Assembly (NCBI GenBank): GCA_036323355.1
Contig: AP028876.1
Coordinates: 930,001 to 994,000 of the forward strand
Source of the DNA: Gottschalkiaceae bacterium SANA
GTDB lineage: Bacteria; Bacillota; Clostridia; Tissierellales; GPF-1
Direction of reading: 5' to 3'
Length of the DNA stretch: 64,000 nt
Below, one piece after another: positions 24,789-33,011 of the stretch. Position 1 is the first letter of the stretch, and the number at the start of each line of letters is the position of its first letter. The notes beneath the pieces are model-generated. The model saw only the letters and a list, made by a program, of their open reading frames with translations. It was not told the origin of the DNA and made no database searches. The translations under genes were made by a program, and so were the position numbers.

Positions 24789-26651
24789 CTATTCAAGTTC
24801 GTCCCAGTATAGATACCCTTTGCCGCCAATATGTGTTTTGCTCCACCAGAGACGCAGTCGAGGGAGGACATAATAGTCCAAGCCGAAGGTGCTTCCGGCT
24901 CCACCGATCAAGGCGATACCACCAAAGAAGAACCAAAGAATGCTGACGTCTGTCATGGTTGTCAAAGTAAAGGCGATGGTTAATACAACACTGATTGCAG
25001 AAGATAGGAAAGTAAACAAGCCTACAATCAATAAAGCGCCAACGGCCATTTCTGTTAAGACAATCATAATTTGGAAGAAAACAGGTGCTTGTGCATAAAT
25101 ATTGTCGAGGAACCATTGCATGATTCCAGGTACATTTTTCAATAAGGGCTCACCGTAGGCCGAGGCAGTTTCAACAACTGCTTCTGCGGCTCCACTGGCA
25201 GCTGTGACAGTTTCAACGACTGCTTCTGCGGCTCCAGAAGCGGCTGAGGTTGCATCTGCTGCAACTGGAGAAGGGGTTAATAACCAACCCATCTTCATTT
25301 CTTTCAGCCAACCCTCACCAATTTTATTGTAGCCTTCAATTAGCCACATGACACCTAGGTAAATTCTTAGAGGAACCAACCAGAAGTTTGGTGAAGCTGT
25401 TGCGAAATGACCACCAACAAAAGAACGACGGTGTTTCACACGGAAAAATTCATGACGCCAATAGTTCCATAGCTGGCGAACGCCTCCAACAGTGAAGAGA
25501 TATAGGAAGTTGACCAAATGCTTGACCAACATGGCCATCCATCCGTTGAATCGAATTCCACGGGTATCAGATACTGCGTAGCGGGATCCAACCGAAACCA
25601 TAAAGCCATCATATTTTTGTTCGTGGGTATGAAGTTCTCCACCTTGAATCATTTGGATGATATTGCTTGCTGCTGTATGGCCTGAAGCCTCGGCTGCCTG
25701 AACGATCTGTGGCATTGGACCGTCTTGATCCTCGTATGCCGCATTGTCACCGACAGCGAATACATTTTTGTATTCTGTTGTCTGCATATATTCATTGACA
25801 AGGATACGGCCTCCGCGACCTACGGTTAATCCTAGTTTTGCTGCAAATGAGTTGTTTTTGATTCCGGCAGCCCAGATCAAAGTTTGACAAGGAACGACTT
25901 CACCACTTTTTAAGGTAAAGGCATTTTCTTCTACTTTGATGATTGGAGCATTGGTGCGAAGCTCAATTCCAAGTTTTTGATATCGCTGTTGAACCTTTTC
26001 AACTTGGCTATCTTTTTCAAGCATATTTAAAATGCGTCCCATCGCTTCAATATTGTAAACTTTTACTTCGTTGGGATCGATGTCGTATTTACGGGAAAGA
26101 TGTTCTTTTGCTTCTCCCAATTCACCGGCCATTTCAACACCGGTAAAACCACCACCGCAAACTGCAAAGGTTAATAGCTCTTTTCGCTTTTCTAGATCTT
26201 CGGTGCGAGAAGCGAGATCGTACATGTTTTCTACATGTTCGCGAAGATCAGTTGCGTCTTCGTAAGACCATAGGGTGTGTGAATGCTCTTCAGCACCCTC
26301 AACTCCAAAGAAGTTTGACTCATTGCCTGTTGCAACAACAAGATAGTCGTAAGGATATTCGTTTTGTTGACCCTTTAGACATTGACCTTCCAAGTCAATG
26401 GATGCGATTTCATCAAATCGTACATTAACCATTCGACCGCGGAAGACCTTTTTCAGATCAACGGTGATCGCGTCAGGTTCAGTTCGATGACCGGCAACTT
26501 CGTGAAGTTCAGTCATCAATGTATGGAATCGATGGCGATCGATTAAGGTGATTTCTACATTCGAGTCTTTTTTAAAGGCTTTATGCAGAACTTTTCCTGC
26601 CTTAATTCCAGCGTAGCCACCGCCAAGAATTACAATTTTTGTCGGATTCAT
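24789..26651 (-). CDS. ndh2: Type II NADH dehydrogenase Ndh2 with C-terminal DoxX-like membrane domain
   Basis: A 620-residue protein. Residues 1-400 are a two-dinucleotide-fold flavoprotein: FAD motif VILGGGYAGIKAG (from residue 7), NADH motif FAVCGGGFTGVEMAGELGE and the late FAD motif NVFAVGDNAAYED. From about 420 a DoxX-like membrane domain follows (LRIYLGVMWLIEGYNKIGEGWL and three later helices), interrupted near 467-495 by two copies of a 14-residue Ala/Glu-rich repeat. It would oxidise NADH and reduce quinone, the entry point for extracellular electron transfer, as Listeria Ndh2. ATG 26651 has GGGAGGG; first gene of the operon. Confidence 0.94.
   Translation of the reverse strand: MNPTKIVILGGGYAGIKAGKVLHKAFKKDSNVEITLIDRHRFHTLMTELHEVAGHRTEPDAITVDLKKVFRGRMVNVRFDEIASIDLEGQCLKGQQNEYPYDYLVVATGNESNFFGVEGAEEHSHTLWSYEDATDLREHVENMYDLASRTEDLEKRKELLTFAVCGGGFTGVEMAGELGEAKEHLSRKYDIDPNEVKVYNIEAMGRILNMLEKDSQVEKVQQRYQKLGIELRTNAPIIKVEENAFTLKSGEVVPCQTLIWAAGIKNNSFAAKLGLTVGRGGRILVNEYMQTTEYKNVFAVGDNAAYEDQDGPMPQIVQAAEASGHTAASNIIQMIQGGELHTHEQKYDGFMVSVGSRYAVSDTRGIRFNGWMAMLVKHLVNFLYLFTVGGVRQLWNYWRHEFFRVKHRRSFVGGHFATASPNFWLVPLRIYLGVMWLIEGYNKIGEGWLKEMKMGWLLTPSPVAADATSAASGAAEAVVETVTAASGAAEAVVETASAYGEPLLKNVPGIMQWFLDNIYAQAPVFFQIMIVLTEMAVGALLIVGLFTFLSSAISVVLTIAFTLTTMTDVSILWFFFGGIALIGGAGSTFGLDYYVLPRLRLWWSKTHIGGKGYLYWDELE
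25167..25250 (-). repeat. Two 42-bp tandem repeats inside ndh2
   Basis: AGTTTCAAC begins at 25167 and again at 25209, giving an in-frame 42-base (14-residue) duplication that encodes an AASGAAEAVVET linker twice. It lies in a loop of the DoxX-like domain. Confidence 0.8.
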
Positions 26652-26742
26652 AGGTTCCCTCCCAGTTCTTTGATAATTAATTAACAACAAATTGTGTAAA
26701 ATGTGTAGAATTGTATAAATGGACAAATAAATAGTACAAAAA

Positions 26743-26759
26743 AGTTTCCTTATGAAACT
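26743..26759. promoter_or_regulatory. Putative operator palindrome downstream of the ndh2 start site
   Basis: Perfect palindrome AGTTTC-N5-GAAACT lying just after the expected transcription start of ndh2 (about 26765, minus). Its AAGGAAACTT word recurs in the pplA promoter at 27024-27033. No known regulator consensus is recognised. Confidence 0.5.
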
Positions 26760-26771
26760 GTTGGCGTATTT

Positions 26772-26799
26772 AGTATAGCGTATGTCTTATAGATTGCAA
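26772..26799 (-). promoter_or_regulatory. Sigma-A-like promoter for the ndh2-eet-ubi-ABC operon
   Basis: Minus strand TTGCAA (26799-26794), 16-base spacer, TATACT (26777-26772), with the AGTTTC/GAAACT palindrome immediately downstream. Confidence 0.65.
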
Positions 26800-27017
26800 A
26801 GAAAAATTTGATTGCAAACTAAGGTCAGTTTATCAGAAGAGCAATCACAACTTTCAATTTGTTCATAAGGGTAATAAAAAACGATTTGGTCACGACAAGG
26901 ATGAAGTTTTCGTAACTTATTGACTAAAATTCAGCAAAAGTGAAGACTTGTTCGAATAAGATGATAAAATAATAGTTGAATACACTTATTCTTATCAAAA
27001 TCAGAAAATAAAATAGT

Positions 27018-27047
27018 TTGACAAGGAAACTTTCTCAATGCTAGAAT
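27018..27047 (+). promoter_or_regulatory. Sigma-A promoter for pplA
   Basis: Perfect TTGACA (27018-27023), 18-base spacer, TAGAAT (27042-27047). The AAGGAAACTT element (27024-27033) directly follows the -35 box, a good place for a repressor or activator. Confidence 0.75.
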
Positions 27048-27087
27048 AAGTTTGTCCAATAATAAACAAAGTGTAGGAGGAGAACAA

Positions 27088-28692
27088 ATGAAGAAGTTGA
27101 CAGTATTACTAATTGTTTTGATGGCAGTTACTGCTTTAGCAGGTTGTGCACCAACGGCACCGGTAGAACCAGAGGCGCCAGAGGCACCAGCACAAGAAAC
27201 AGCAAGCTTTGATGTAGCGGACGGTGTGTACTATGCACAAGAAGCCGAATTTGCAGGTAGCGGTTGGAAATATAATGTAACTCTTGAGGTTGCAGGTGGA
27301 AAAATTCTTGATGTGAACTGGAACGGCACCAACGTTCGCGGTGGAGACGATAAGAAGACCCTTTCTGCTAATGGTGGATACGGAATGGTTGCCTATGGTG
27401 CTGCACAGTCAGAATGGGATGTGCAAGCAGAGATGGTAGAACAATACCTATTGGATAACCAAACAACAGAAGTTGCTTATACGGATGATGAAGGTCATAC
27501 GGATGCAATTACGGGTGTTTCGATCCATGTAACAGAGTTCTTCGGTTTAGTAGATGAAGCATTGGTTAATGGACCCGTTGCCAAAGGTGATTATACAGAT
27601 GGTTATTACTATGCAGAACTTGCTGAAGACGACAAAGGTTTCACATACCTTGGCCAGTTCCAAGTTGTAAATGGAACCATTGTTGGAGCAAACTTGAATG
27701 CAAAATTCTTAAATGAAGAAGAAAAAGATTCTTCTAAGAAAGAATTAGGCGATGATTATGGTATGGTAGCAAATGGTGGCGCGCAAGCGGAATGGTATGC
27801 ACAAGCAGAAGCGGTAGAATCATTTATTCTTGCAAACCAAGGATTTGATATTGTGCTTGACGCAGAAGGAAAGACCGATGCGGTTGCTGGAGCCTCTATT
27901 CACCTGAATCAGTTTGTTGAATTGTTTAACATGACATTGGGTGGTGGAGAGACTGCAGCCATGGCAGACGGTGTTTACTATGCACAAGAAGCTGCATTTG
28001 CTGGAAGCGGTTGGAAATACAATGTGACCCTTACAGTAGAAAATGAAAAGATCGTTGATGTTAACTGGAACGGAACCAACGTTCGCGGTGGAGATGACAA
28101 GAAAACAACTTCTGAGAGTGGTGCATATGGCATGGTTGCTTACGGAAACGCACAATCAGAGTGGGACGTTCAAGCCAAAGCGGTAGAGCAGTATTTATTG
28201 GATACTCAAACAACAGAAATTGCTTATACGGATGACCAAGGTCATACGGATGCAATCACAGGTGTTTCGATCCATGTAACAGAGTTCTTTGGTTTAGTAG
28301 ATGAAGCATTGGCTAATGGACCTGTTGCCAAAGGCGACTACACAGATGGCTACTACTATGCAGAACTTGCCGAAGATGAAAAAGGATATACCTATATTGG
28401 TCAGTTCCAAGTTGTCAACGGAACCATCGTGGCAGTTAACTTTAACGCCAATGGCAAGACTGAAGATGGAGAAGACACTTCGAAAAAAGAATTGGGTGAT
28501 GCATATAACATGGTTGCATTCGGTGGTGCCCAGGCGGAATGGTTCGCACAAGCAGCATCAATTGAAGGCTTTGTTATTGAAAATCAAGATTTAACACTTG
28601 AGTTGGATGCCGATGGAAAAACTGACGCAATTGCGGGTGCTTCTATTGGGATGACACAATTTGTTGAATTGTTTGCAGCAGCATTGAAGTAA
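27088..28692 (+). CDS. pplA: PplA-like flavinylated lipoprotein with four FMN-binding domains
   Basis: A 534-residue lipoprotein: signal peptide with lipobox LAGC (Cys near 20), a Pro/Glu/Ala linker to about residue 44, then four FMN_bind domains starting near residues 45, 171, 294 and 420. Each ends with a variant of the ApbE attachment motif: DAITGVS (139-145 and 388-394), DAVAGAS (264-270) and DAIAGAS (513-519). Domains 1 and 3, and 2 and 4, are near copies. In Listeria, PplA carries two FMN groups and passes electrons to extracellular acceptors. AGGAGGAG precedes ATG 27088. The apbE gene follows. Confidence 0.93.
   Translation: MKKLTVLLIVLMAVTALAGCAPTAPVEPEAPEAPAQETASFDVADGVYYAQEAEFAGSGWKYNVTLEVAGGKILDVNWNGTNVRGGDDKKTLSANGGYGMVAYGAAQSEWDVQAEMVEQYLLDNQTTEVAYTDDEGHTDAITGVSIHVTEFFGLVDEALVNGPVAKGDYTDGYYYAELAEDDKGFTYLGQFQVVNGTIVGANLNAKFLNEEEKDSSKKELGDDYGMVANGGAQAEWYAQAEAVESFILANQGFDIVLDAEGKTDAVAGASIHLNQFVELFNMTLGGGETAAMADGVYYAQEAAFAGSGWKYNVTLTVENEKIVDVNWNGTNVRGGDDKKTTSESGAYGMVAYGNAQSEWDVQAKAVEQYLLDTQTTEIAYTDDQGHTDAITGVSIHVTEFFGLVDEALANGPVAKGDYTDGYYYAELAEDEKGYTYIGQFQVVNGTIVAVNFNANGKTEDGEDTSKKELGDAYNMVAFGGAQAEWFAQAASIEGFVIENQDLTLELDADGKTDAIAGASIGMTQFVELFAAALK
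27220..28692 (+). repeat. 747-bp in-frame tandem duplication inside pplA
   Basis: The block from 27220 recurs from 27967 with a 747-base (249-residue) offset, kept without frame change. Long stretches are almost identical at DNA level, for example around 27493 and 28240, so the duplication is fairly recent or kept similar by conversion. Confidence 0.88.
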
Positions 28693-28699
28693 ATGAATC

Positions 28700-28737
28700 A
28701 AAAGCGGGCTTCTCAAAAGGAAGTCCGCTTTTTTTTA
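28700..28737 (+). terminator. Terminator of pplA
   Basis: Stem AAAGCGG-GCTT / AAGT-CCGCTTT (one G-U) around CTCAAAAGG, followed by eight T. Confidence 0.75.
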
Positions 28738-28766
28738 TTGCAAAGAATCTGAACCTTGGTTACAAT
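28738..28766 (+). promoter_or_regulatory. Sigma-A-like promoter for fmnB/apbE
   Basis: TTGCAA (28738-28743), 17-base spacer, TACAAT (28761-28766), right behind the pplA terminator. The flavin transferase can therefore be transcribed separately from pplA. Confidence 0.65.
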
Positions 28767-28791
28767 GGGTACAGATTAAAGGGGGATGAGT

Positions 28792-29868
28792 ATGAGGATT
28801 AAACGAAGTATTCAAGTGTTGGGAATCGTGCTTGTAACGGCAATTGCTCTTGTAGGATGTGCGCAGAAGGAATCGCCTCAAGTCGTGGAAACACCCTCAA
28901 AGGCATCGTATATAGAGGATCATGCTTTTCAGCTCGATACAATTATAACGGTCAAACTCTATGGAGAAGAAGATACAAGCTTGATTGAGGATTCTTTTTC
29001 ACGGATTGAAGAACTGGAAAAAATGCTTAGTGTTCACCTCGAGGGTAGCGACTTGGCAAAAATACGCGATGCAGCTGGGATTTCGGCAGTCAAGGTGCAG
29101 GCGGAGACCTTTGAAGTGATGGAAGCCGCTCTTGGGTACGCAGAACTCTCACAAGGTCGGTTTGACCCGACGGCAGGACCATTGATTGACCTATGGGGAA
29201 TAGACCCTCCAGAAGGCCACCTAGCAACAGAAGAAGAATTGGCTGACATAAAACCCCTGATCGATTATCAAAAATTGATTGTGGATGGAGAAGCTGGAAC
29301 AATTTATCTTCAGGATGAAAAGATGATTGCCAATCTTGGTGCCATTGCTAAAGGCTATATTGCAGACGAGGTGAAAGAACAATTGGTGGACGCTGGTGTA
29401 ACTAGTGGTATTATCAATCTTGGCGGAAATGTGCTGTTGATCGGTGGAAAGCCGGATGGATCGGATTTTCGAATTGGGGTTCAGGACCCGGATAGCTTGC
29501 GTGGAGAGTATTTGGGCATTGTTTCCTTAAAGGATGAGTCCATTGTAACCTCAGGCGATTATGAACGTTTTTTTGAAGTGAATGGAAAGAAGTATCATCA
29601 TATTCTTGATCCTTTTACAGGATTTCCAGCTCAAAATAGTTTGCGTTCCGTTACAATTATCAGCCCAAAGTCAACGGATGGAGATGCCTTGTCGACCACA
29701 TGCTTCTTACTGGGGCTTGATGAAGGAATCAAGTTGATTCGGTCCCTGCCGTCTATTGACGCGATTTTTGTTACCAAGGATGATCGTATGATCTTCAGTT
29801 CGCAGGACTTGTTGGATCGCTATCAATCAACAAATGAAGCAATGGAAGAAGAGGTTTATGCGCAATAA
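28792..29868 (+). CDS. fmnB: FAD:protein FMN transferase lipoprotein (ApbE/FmnB)
   Basis: A 358-residue lipoprotein with lipobox LVGC and an ApbE domain: DTIITVKLYG, DPTAGPLIDLWGI, the FAD-binding NLGAIAKGYIAD, INLGGNVLLIGG and the metal-site HHILDPFTGFPA. ApbE enzymes move FMN from FAD to a Ser/Thr of an FMN_bind domain outside the membrane, using Mg. The preceding flavolipoprotein is the obvious substrate. ATG 28792 is six bases after AGGGGG; an ATG at 28786 is too close to it. Confidence 0.95.
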   Translation: MRIKRSIQVLGIVLVTAIALVGCAQKESPQVVETPSKASYIEDHAFQLDTIITVKLYGEEDTSLIEDSFSRIEELEKMLSVHLEGSDLAKIRDAAGISAVKVQAETFEVMEAALGYAELSQGRFDPTAGPLIDLWGIDPPEGHLATEEELADIKPLIDYQKLIVDGEAGTIYLQDEKMIANLGAIAKGYIADEVKEQLVDAGVTSGIINLGGNVLLIGGKPDGSDFRIGVQDPDSLRGEYLGIVSLKDESIVTSGDYERFFEVNGKKYHHILDPFTGFPAQNSLRSVTIISPKSTDGDALSTTCFLLGLDEGIKLIRSLPSIDAIFVTKDDRMIFSSQDLLDRYQSTNEAMEEEVYAQ

Positions 29869-29869
29869 A

Positions 29870-29898
29870 AAAATGGCTCCCAATCTGGGAGCCATTTT
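29870..29898. terminator. Bidirectional terminator between fmnB and 5'-nucleotidase
   Basis: Thirteen-pair stem AAAATGGCTCCCA / TGGGAGCCATTTT with loop ATC, AT tracts on both flanks. Confidence 0.8.
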
Positions 29899-29904
29899 GC
29901 TGTT

Positions 29905-31434
29905 TTATTTAATTTCTTGATTGATAATCCAACGACTCGGTGCTGCACCAGCGATTCCATATTTTTCAATGTGTTCGATTACGATATCAGCCATGTCGCC
30001 AAATTCCGCGGCAGTTGTTGCATCACCAAAACTGGAGTAACCGTCTCCACCTGCTGCTACAAAATCATTAGAAGCGATGGTATACATTTTCATTGGATCT
30101 AAAGTCTCGCCTTTGATCATGACATTTGAGACGAAATTGTCAGCTGTTTCACTGTAGTTTAGTGTGTACTTGATACCATAAACTTGCGGGAAGCCACCAT
30201 TGGTAGCTGGATATGCACTAATGCCGTGGTTCAAAGCATCTAAAATAGCTTGACCGCTCATATTTTTTACTACAACATAGTTGCCAAATGGTAATACCTC
30301 AAGGATATGTCCCTTAGTCATGGCGCCTTGTCCAATGGATGCACGGATGCCACCGCCATTGGTGATCACACCGTCAGCGCCTGTTCGGATGCCGATCGCT
30401 GCAGTAATTAAGTTCGTCATTCTGGTTTCTCCAGTACGAACAAAGTTTCTTTCGCCGTTAAGTTCGTACATTGAATAGCCGATTTCAACATCTGTAATCA
30501 CACGATTTTCTTCAACAGTCGCATCAATCAAAGCTTGAATATCTGCATTGTCTTCATAACCTTCCGCACCTTTTTCAATCAGGGATGCAGTTGCGCTAAC
30601 GATATCGTCCTTGACGGTTATATCGACGCGGCCTACATTCTTGTCATAGTAACCAGATTGAACCAATAATGCGCCGTTTACCATTTCTCCATTGGTCAAT
30701 GTTTCATGAGAGTGACCATCGACAAAGATATCAATGCCATCAACATTTTCTAAGACATACTTGCTGGTTTCTTCCATTTTTGTTTCTTCATCATTACCCA
30801 AGTGACCCAAGGCGATAATGACGTCACAGCCTTCAGCTTGCAAAGCGGTTACCATTTCCTGTGCCGCTTGGGCCGGTGCTTCAAAATCAACGTCAATTAC
30901 ATTTAATGGATTGGTTTTATACATGGTTTCAGGAGTAGATAAGCCGAAGATACCAACTTTTACACCATCGAATTCTTTAATTGTGTAATCTTGTTTTAAC
31001 AGACTTTCGCCATTCATTTTAACATTGGCGGCCATGATCGGATAGTTTGCCATTTCTTCTAATTCTAGAAGTCGCTCATATCCATAGTTGAAGTCATGGT
31101 TGCCTGGCGCTTGAGCATCTACACCCAATGCATTGAAGATATCAACAACTAATTCACCTTGATTTAGGTTGACAACGGGTTTTCCGTGATAAGAATCACC
31201 AGCGTCTAAAACAAGTACGTTGCCTCCTTCTGCACGAGTTTGCTCGATCACATCAGCGAGTCGTGGGAGTCCCATGCCGTCATAGCTTCCTTCAACGACT
31301 CGACCATGGGTGTCATTGAAGTGGAAGAGAGTAATGGTGGTTTCTTGCCCCGCGGCAAAGCCAGGTGTTGCAAAGCTGAGTAAAATGAGACTAAGTACAA
31401 GTAAAACGCTTAAATGTTTGTTGATTTTTTTCAT
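29905..31434 (-). CDS. Secreted 5'-nucleotidase / 2',3'-cyclic phosphodiesterase (UshA-CpdB family)
   Basis: A 509-residue protein with a cleavable signal peptide (LLSFATPGFAAG). The N-terminal metallophosphatase domain has FHFNDTHGR, DAGDSYHGK, GNHDFNYG, GHLGN and VDGHSHET, which bind two metals; the C-terminal 5'-nucleotidase domain has NGGGIRASI and the stacking region ASNDFVAAGGDGY. It would dephosphorylate nucleotides outside the cell for scavenging. No sortase motif or second anchor is visible. AAGGAGG upstream of the ATG. Confidence 0.94.
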   Translation of the reverse strand: MKKINKHLSVLLVLSLILLSFATPGFAAGQETTITLFHFNDTHGRVVEGSYDGMGLPRLADVIEQTRAEGGNVLVLDAGDSYHGKPVVNLNQGELVVDIFNALGVDAQAPGNHDFNYGYERLLELEEMANYPIMAANVKMNGESLLKQDYTIKEFDGVKVGIFGLSTPETMYKTNPLNVIDVDFEAPAQAAQEMVTALQAEGCDVIIALGHLGNDEETKMEETSKYVLENVDGIDIFVDGHSHETLTNGEMVNGALLVQSGYYDKNVGRVDITVKDDIVSATASLIEKGAEGYEDNADIQALIDATVEENRVITDVEIGYSMYELNGERNFVRTGETRMTNLITAAIGIRTGADGVITNGGGIRASIGQGAMTKGHILEVLPFGNYVVVKNMSGQAILDALNHGISAYPATNGGFPQVYGIKYTLNYSETADNFVSNVMIKGETLDPMKMYTIASNDFVAAGGDGYSSFGDATTAAEFGDMADIVIEHIEKYGIAGAAPSRWIINQEIK

Positions 31435-31477
31435 AAAAAGACCTCCTTAAAAATTTAGAAACGTTATCCCACTCATA

Positions 31478-31506
31478 ATTATATCCTGAAACCGGTTCCA
31501 TTTCAC
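31478..31506 (-). promoter_or_regulatory. Probable promoter for the 5'-nucleotidase gene
   Basis: Minus strand TATAAT (31483-31478) with GTGAAA (31506-31501) 17 bases upstream; the -35 box fits consensus only moderately. Confidence 0.45.
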
Positions 31507-31548
31507 GGAAATTTAGAAATCTTAACAAATTAATGAGTTTTTACTTGC

Positions 31549-31560
31549 AACTGATATAAT
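31549..31560 (+). promoter_or_regulatory. Extended -10 promoter element for the NAD-kinase-like gene
   Basis: TGA-TATAAT ends at 31560, 28 bases before the start codon. No good -35 box is seen, as is common with extended -10 promoters. Confidence 0.4.
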
Positions 31561-31588
31561 AGGTGAAAGGTAAATAGGAGGAAATTTA

Positions 31589-32578
31589 ATGAATAGAGCC
31601 ATCGGAGTGATCGTTAACCCTTCCAGTGGGAAGGATATTAGACGCATTGTATCCTATGCGGATAGCGTGGGACATATGGAAAAAATGAATCTCTTGCTTA
31701 GAGCGGTGATTGCTGCAGAGGCTAAAGGGATAGAGAAAATTTATTTTATGCCTGACCCTCAAGGATTGGGGCGGGCTATTCAGGCACGGTTGAAACAGGA
31801 TGGCGGACCTTGGGAAATTATTAAAATTTTGGATTTTCGACCTATGGGCAAGGCTACGGATACGGTCAAGGCGGTAGCAGAATTTGAACGGTTAGAATGC
31901 AGAGCCATCGTGGTAATGGGTGGTGATGGAACCTCGCGGGATATTGCGCAAACCGGAACAATGATTCCAATTCTGCCCATCTCGACGGGAACAAACAATG
32001 TTTATCCAGAATCAATAGAGGGAACCATCGCCGGAATGGTCCTGGGTGTTGTTGTTATGGATCCAGAGTCGGTAGCGACTCGCCGGGATAAGCGAATCCG
32101 GGTGAGTGTGAATGATGGTGAAGAGTGGATTGCTTTGGTGGATGTTGTTTGTTCCAAGCAGACGGAGATTGCTTCTCGAGCTGTCTGGTCTCCAGATGAT
32201 ATACGCTGGCTGGCTGTAACGCGAGCAACGCCTGCATCGATTGGTTTGTCGTCTATTGTTGGGCAATGGGAGTTTCTATCCCCAGAGGAAGCAGGGTGGA
32301 TTTTTTTTGAATGTGGGTCAGGGGGAAGGGTTCGACTTTCTCCGATTATTCCGGGCCGGATGGTTCCTGTTGGAAAGGTCGCATTGATCCGGCATTCTTG
32401 TGATGAAAAACATGAATGGCGAGCTGATCAAAGTGGTACATTGGCCCTTGATGGAGAGCGGATGGTACGGCTTCGTAAGGATGATATGGTTCGAATTCAA
32501 GTTGATCAAGGGGGACCATGCCGAGTTTTGGTAGAAGAAACCTTGAAACGGCATATTCGACAGCGAGAACAAGAATGA
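31589..32578 (+). CDS. ATP-NAD kinase-like protein, AcoX family
   Basis: A 329-residue protein with a diacylglycerol/NAD-kinase fold: VIVNPSSGKD at the start, the phosphate-binding VMGGDGTSRD (near residue 110) and ISTGTNNVYPE (near 131). The last motif is typical of AcoX-like proteins, first seen in acetoin catabolism clusters, whose true reaction is unsettled. No acetoin dehydrogenase genes are nearby. GGAGG precedes the ATG. Single gene with terminator. Confidence 0.75.
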   Translation: MNRAIGVIVNPSSGKDIRRIVSYADSVGHMEKMNLLLRAVIAAEAKGIEKIYFMPDPQGLGRAIQARLKQDGGPWEIIKILDFRPMGKATDTVKAVAEFERLECRAIVVMGGDGTSRDIAQTGTMIPILPISTGTNNVYPESIEGTIAGMVLGVVVMDPESVATRRDKRIRVSVNDGEEWIALVDVVCSKQTEIASRAVWSPDDIRWLAVTRATPASIGLSSIVGQWEFLSPEEAGWIFFECGSGGRVRLSPIIPGRMVPVGKVALIRHSCDEKHEWRADQSGTLALDGERMVRLRKDDMVRIQVDQGGPCRVLVEETLKRHIRQREQE

Positions 32579-32587
32579 ATACAATGC

Positions 32588-32617
32588 AAAGGCCGCTGAT
32601 GAAAATCAGCGGCCTTT
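32588..32617. terminator. Bidirectional terminator between AcoX-like gene and csp
   Basis: Perfect 13-pair stem AAAGGCCGCTGAT / ATCAGCGGCCTTT with loop GAAA. Confidence 0.8.
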
Positions 32618-32619
32618 CT

Positions 32620-32820
32620 TTATAATCCAATGACAGTTTTGGCAATGGGGCCTTTCTCGCCTAGCTCCATTTCATATTCGACCGCTTGTCCTTCTTCAAG
32701 AACACGGTATCCTTCCATTTGGATCGCACTGAAGTGAACAAATACATCTTGACCAGCATCATCTACGATGAATCCGAACCCTTTTCTGCCATTAAACCAT
32801 TTTACTGTACCTTTTTGCAT
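32620..32820 (-). CDS. Cold-shock protein, CspA family
   Basis: A 66-residue single cold-shock domain with RNP1 KGFGFI and RNP2 VFVHFS, the nucleic-acid binding motifs. It acts as an RNA chaperone or antiterminator. ATG 32820 follows AGGAGGGG by eight bases; the longer reading frame lacks a site. Own promoter and shared terminator. Confidence 0.95.
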   Translation of the reverse strand: MQKGTVKWFNGRKGFGFIVDDAGQDVFVHFSAIQMEGYRVLEEGQAVEYEMELGEKGPIAKTVIGL

Positions 32821-32858
32821 CTTTGAACCCCTCCTAAAGTAATGTTTCATCTTTTTAC

Positions 32859-32887
32859 ATCTTACTTATTTAATAACTGATTGTCAA
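32859..32887 (-). promoter_or_regulatory. Sigma-A promoter for csp
   Basis: Minus strand perfect TTGACA (32887-32882), 17-base spacer, TAAGAT (32864-32859), about 38 bases before the start codon. Confidence 0.7.
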
Positions 32888-32967
32888 TAGATTTAGGAAA
32901 CGATTTCTTTGCAAAACAACAAACTTTTGTTTGTGAGAAAAACTTCCATTTTTCTGGATTTTCTTTC

Positions 32968-32996
32968 TTGATTTCAATGGGTAAAAAGAGTATAAT
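32968..32996 (+). promoter_or_regulatory. Promoter of tRNA-Gly gene
   Basis: TTGATT (32968-32973), 17-base spacer, perfect TATAAT (32991-32996), 15 bases before the tRNA. Confidence 0.75.
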
Positions 32997-33011
32997 AAGT
33001 CTATTCGACAT

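Larger units (their letters stand above)
26652..27087. promoter_or_regulatory. Divergent intergenic region between ndh2 and pplA
   Basis: An AT-rich stretch of 436 bases with no gene. It holds the ndh2 promoter (26772-26799, minus), the pplA promoter (27018-27047, plus) and a shared word AAGGAAACTT near each. Nothing else coding is visible. Confidence 0.7.

Noticed and set aside
26652-27087. Possible riboswitch (for example FMN) before pplA
   Set aside because: The expected leader after the promoter at 27018-27047 is only about 35 bases, and no conserved FMN-element words are present.
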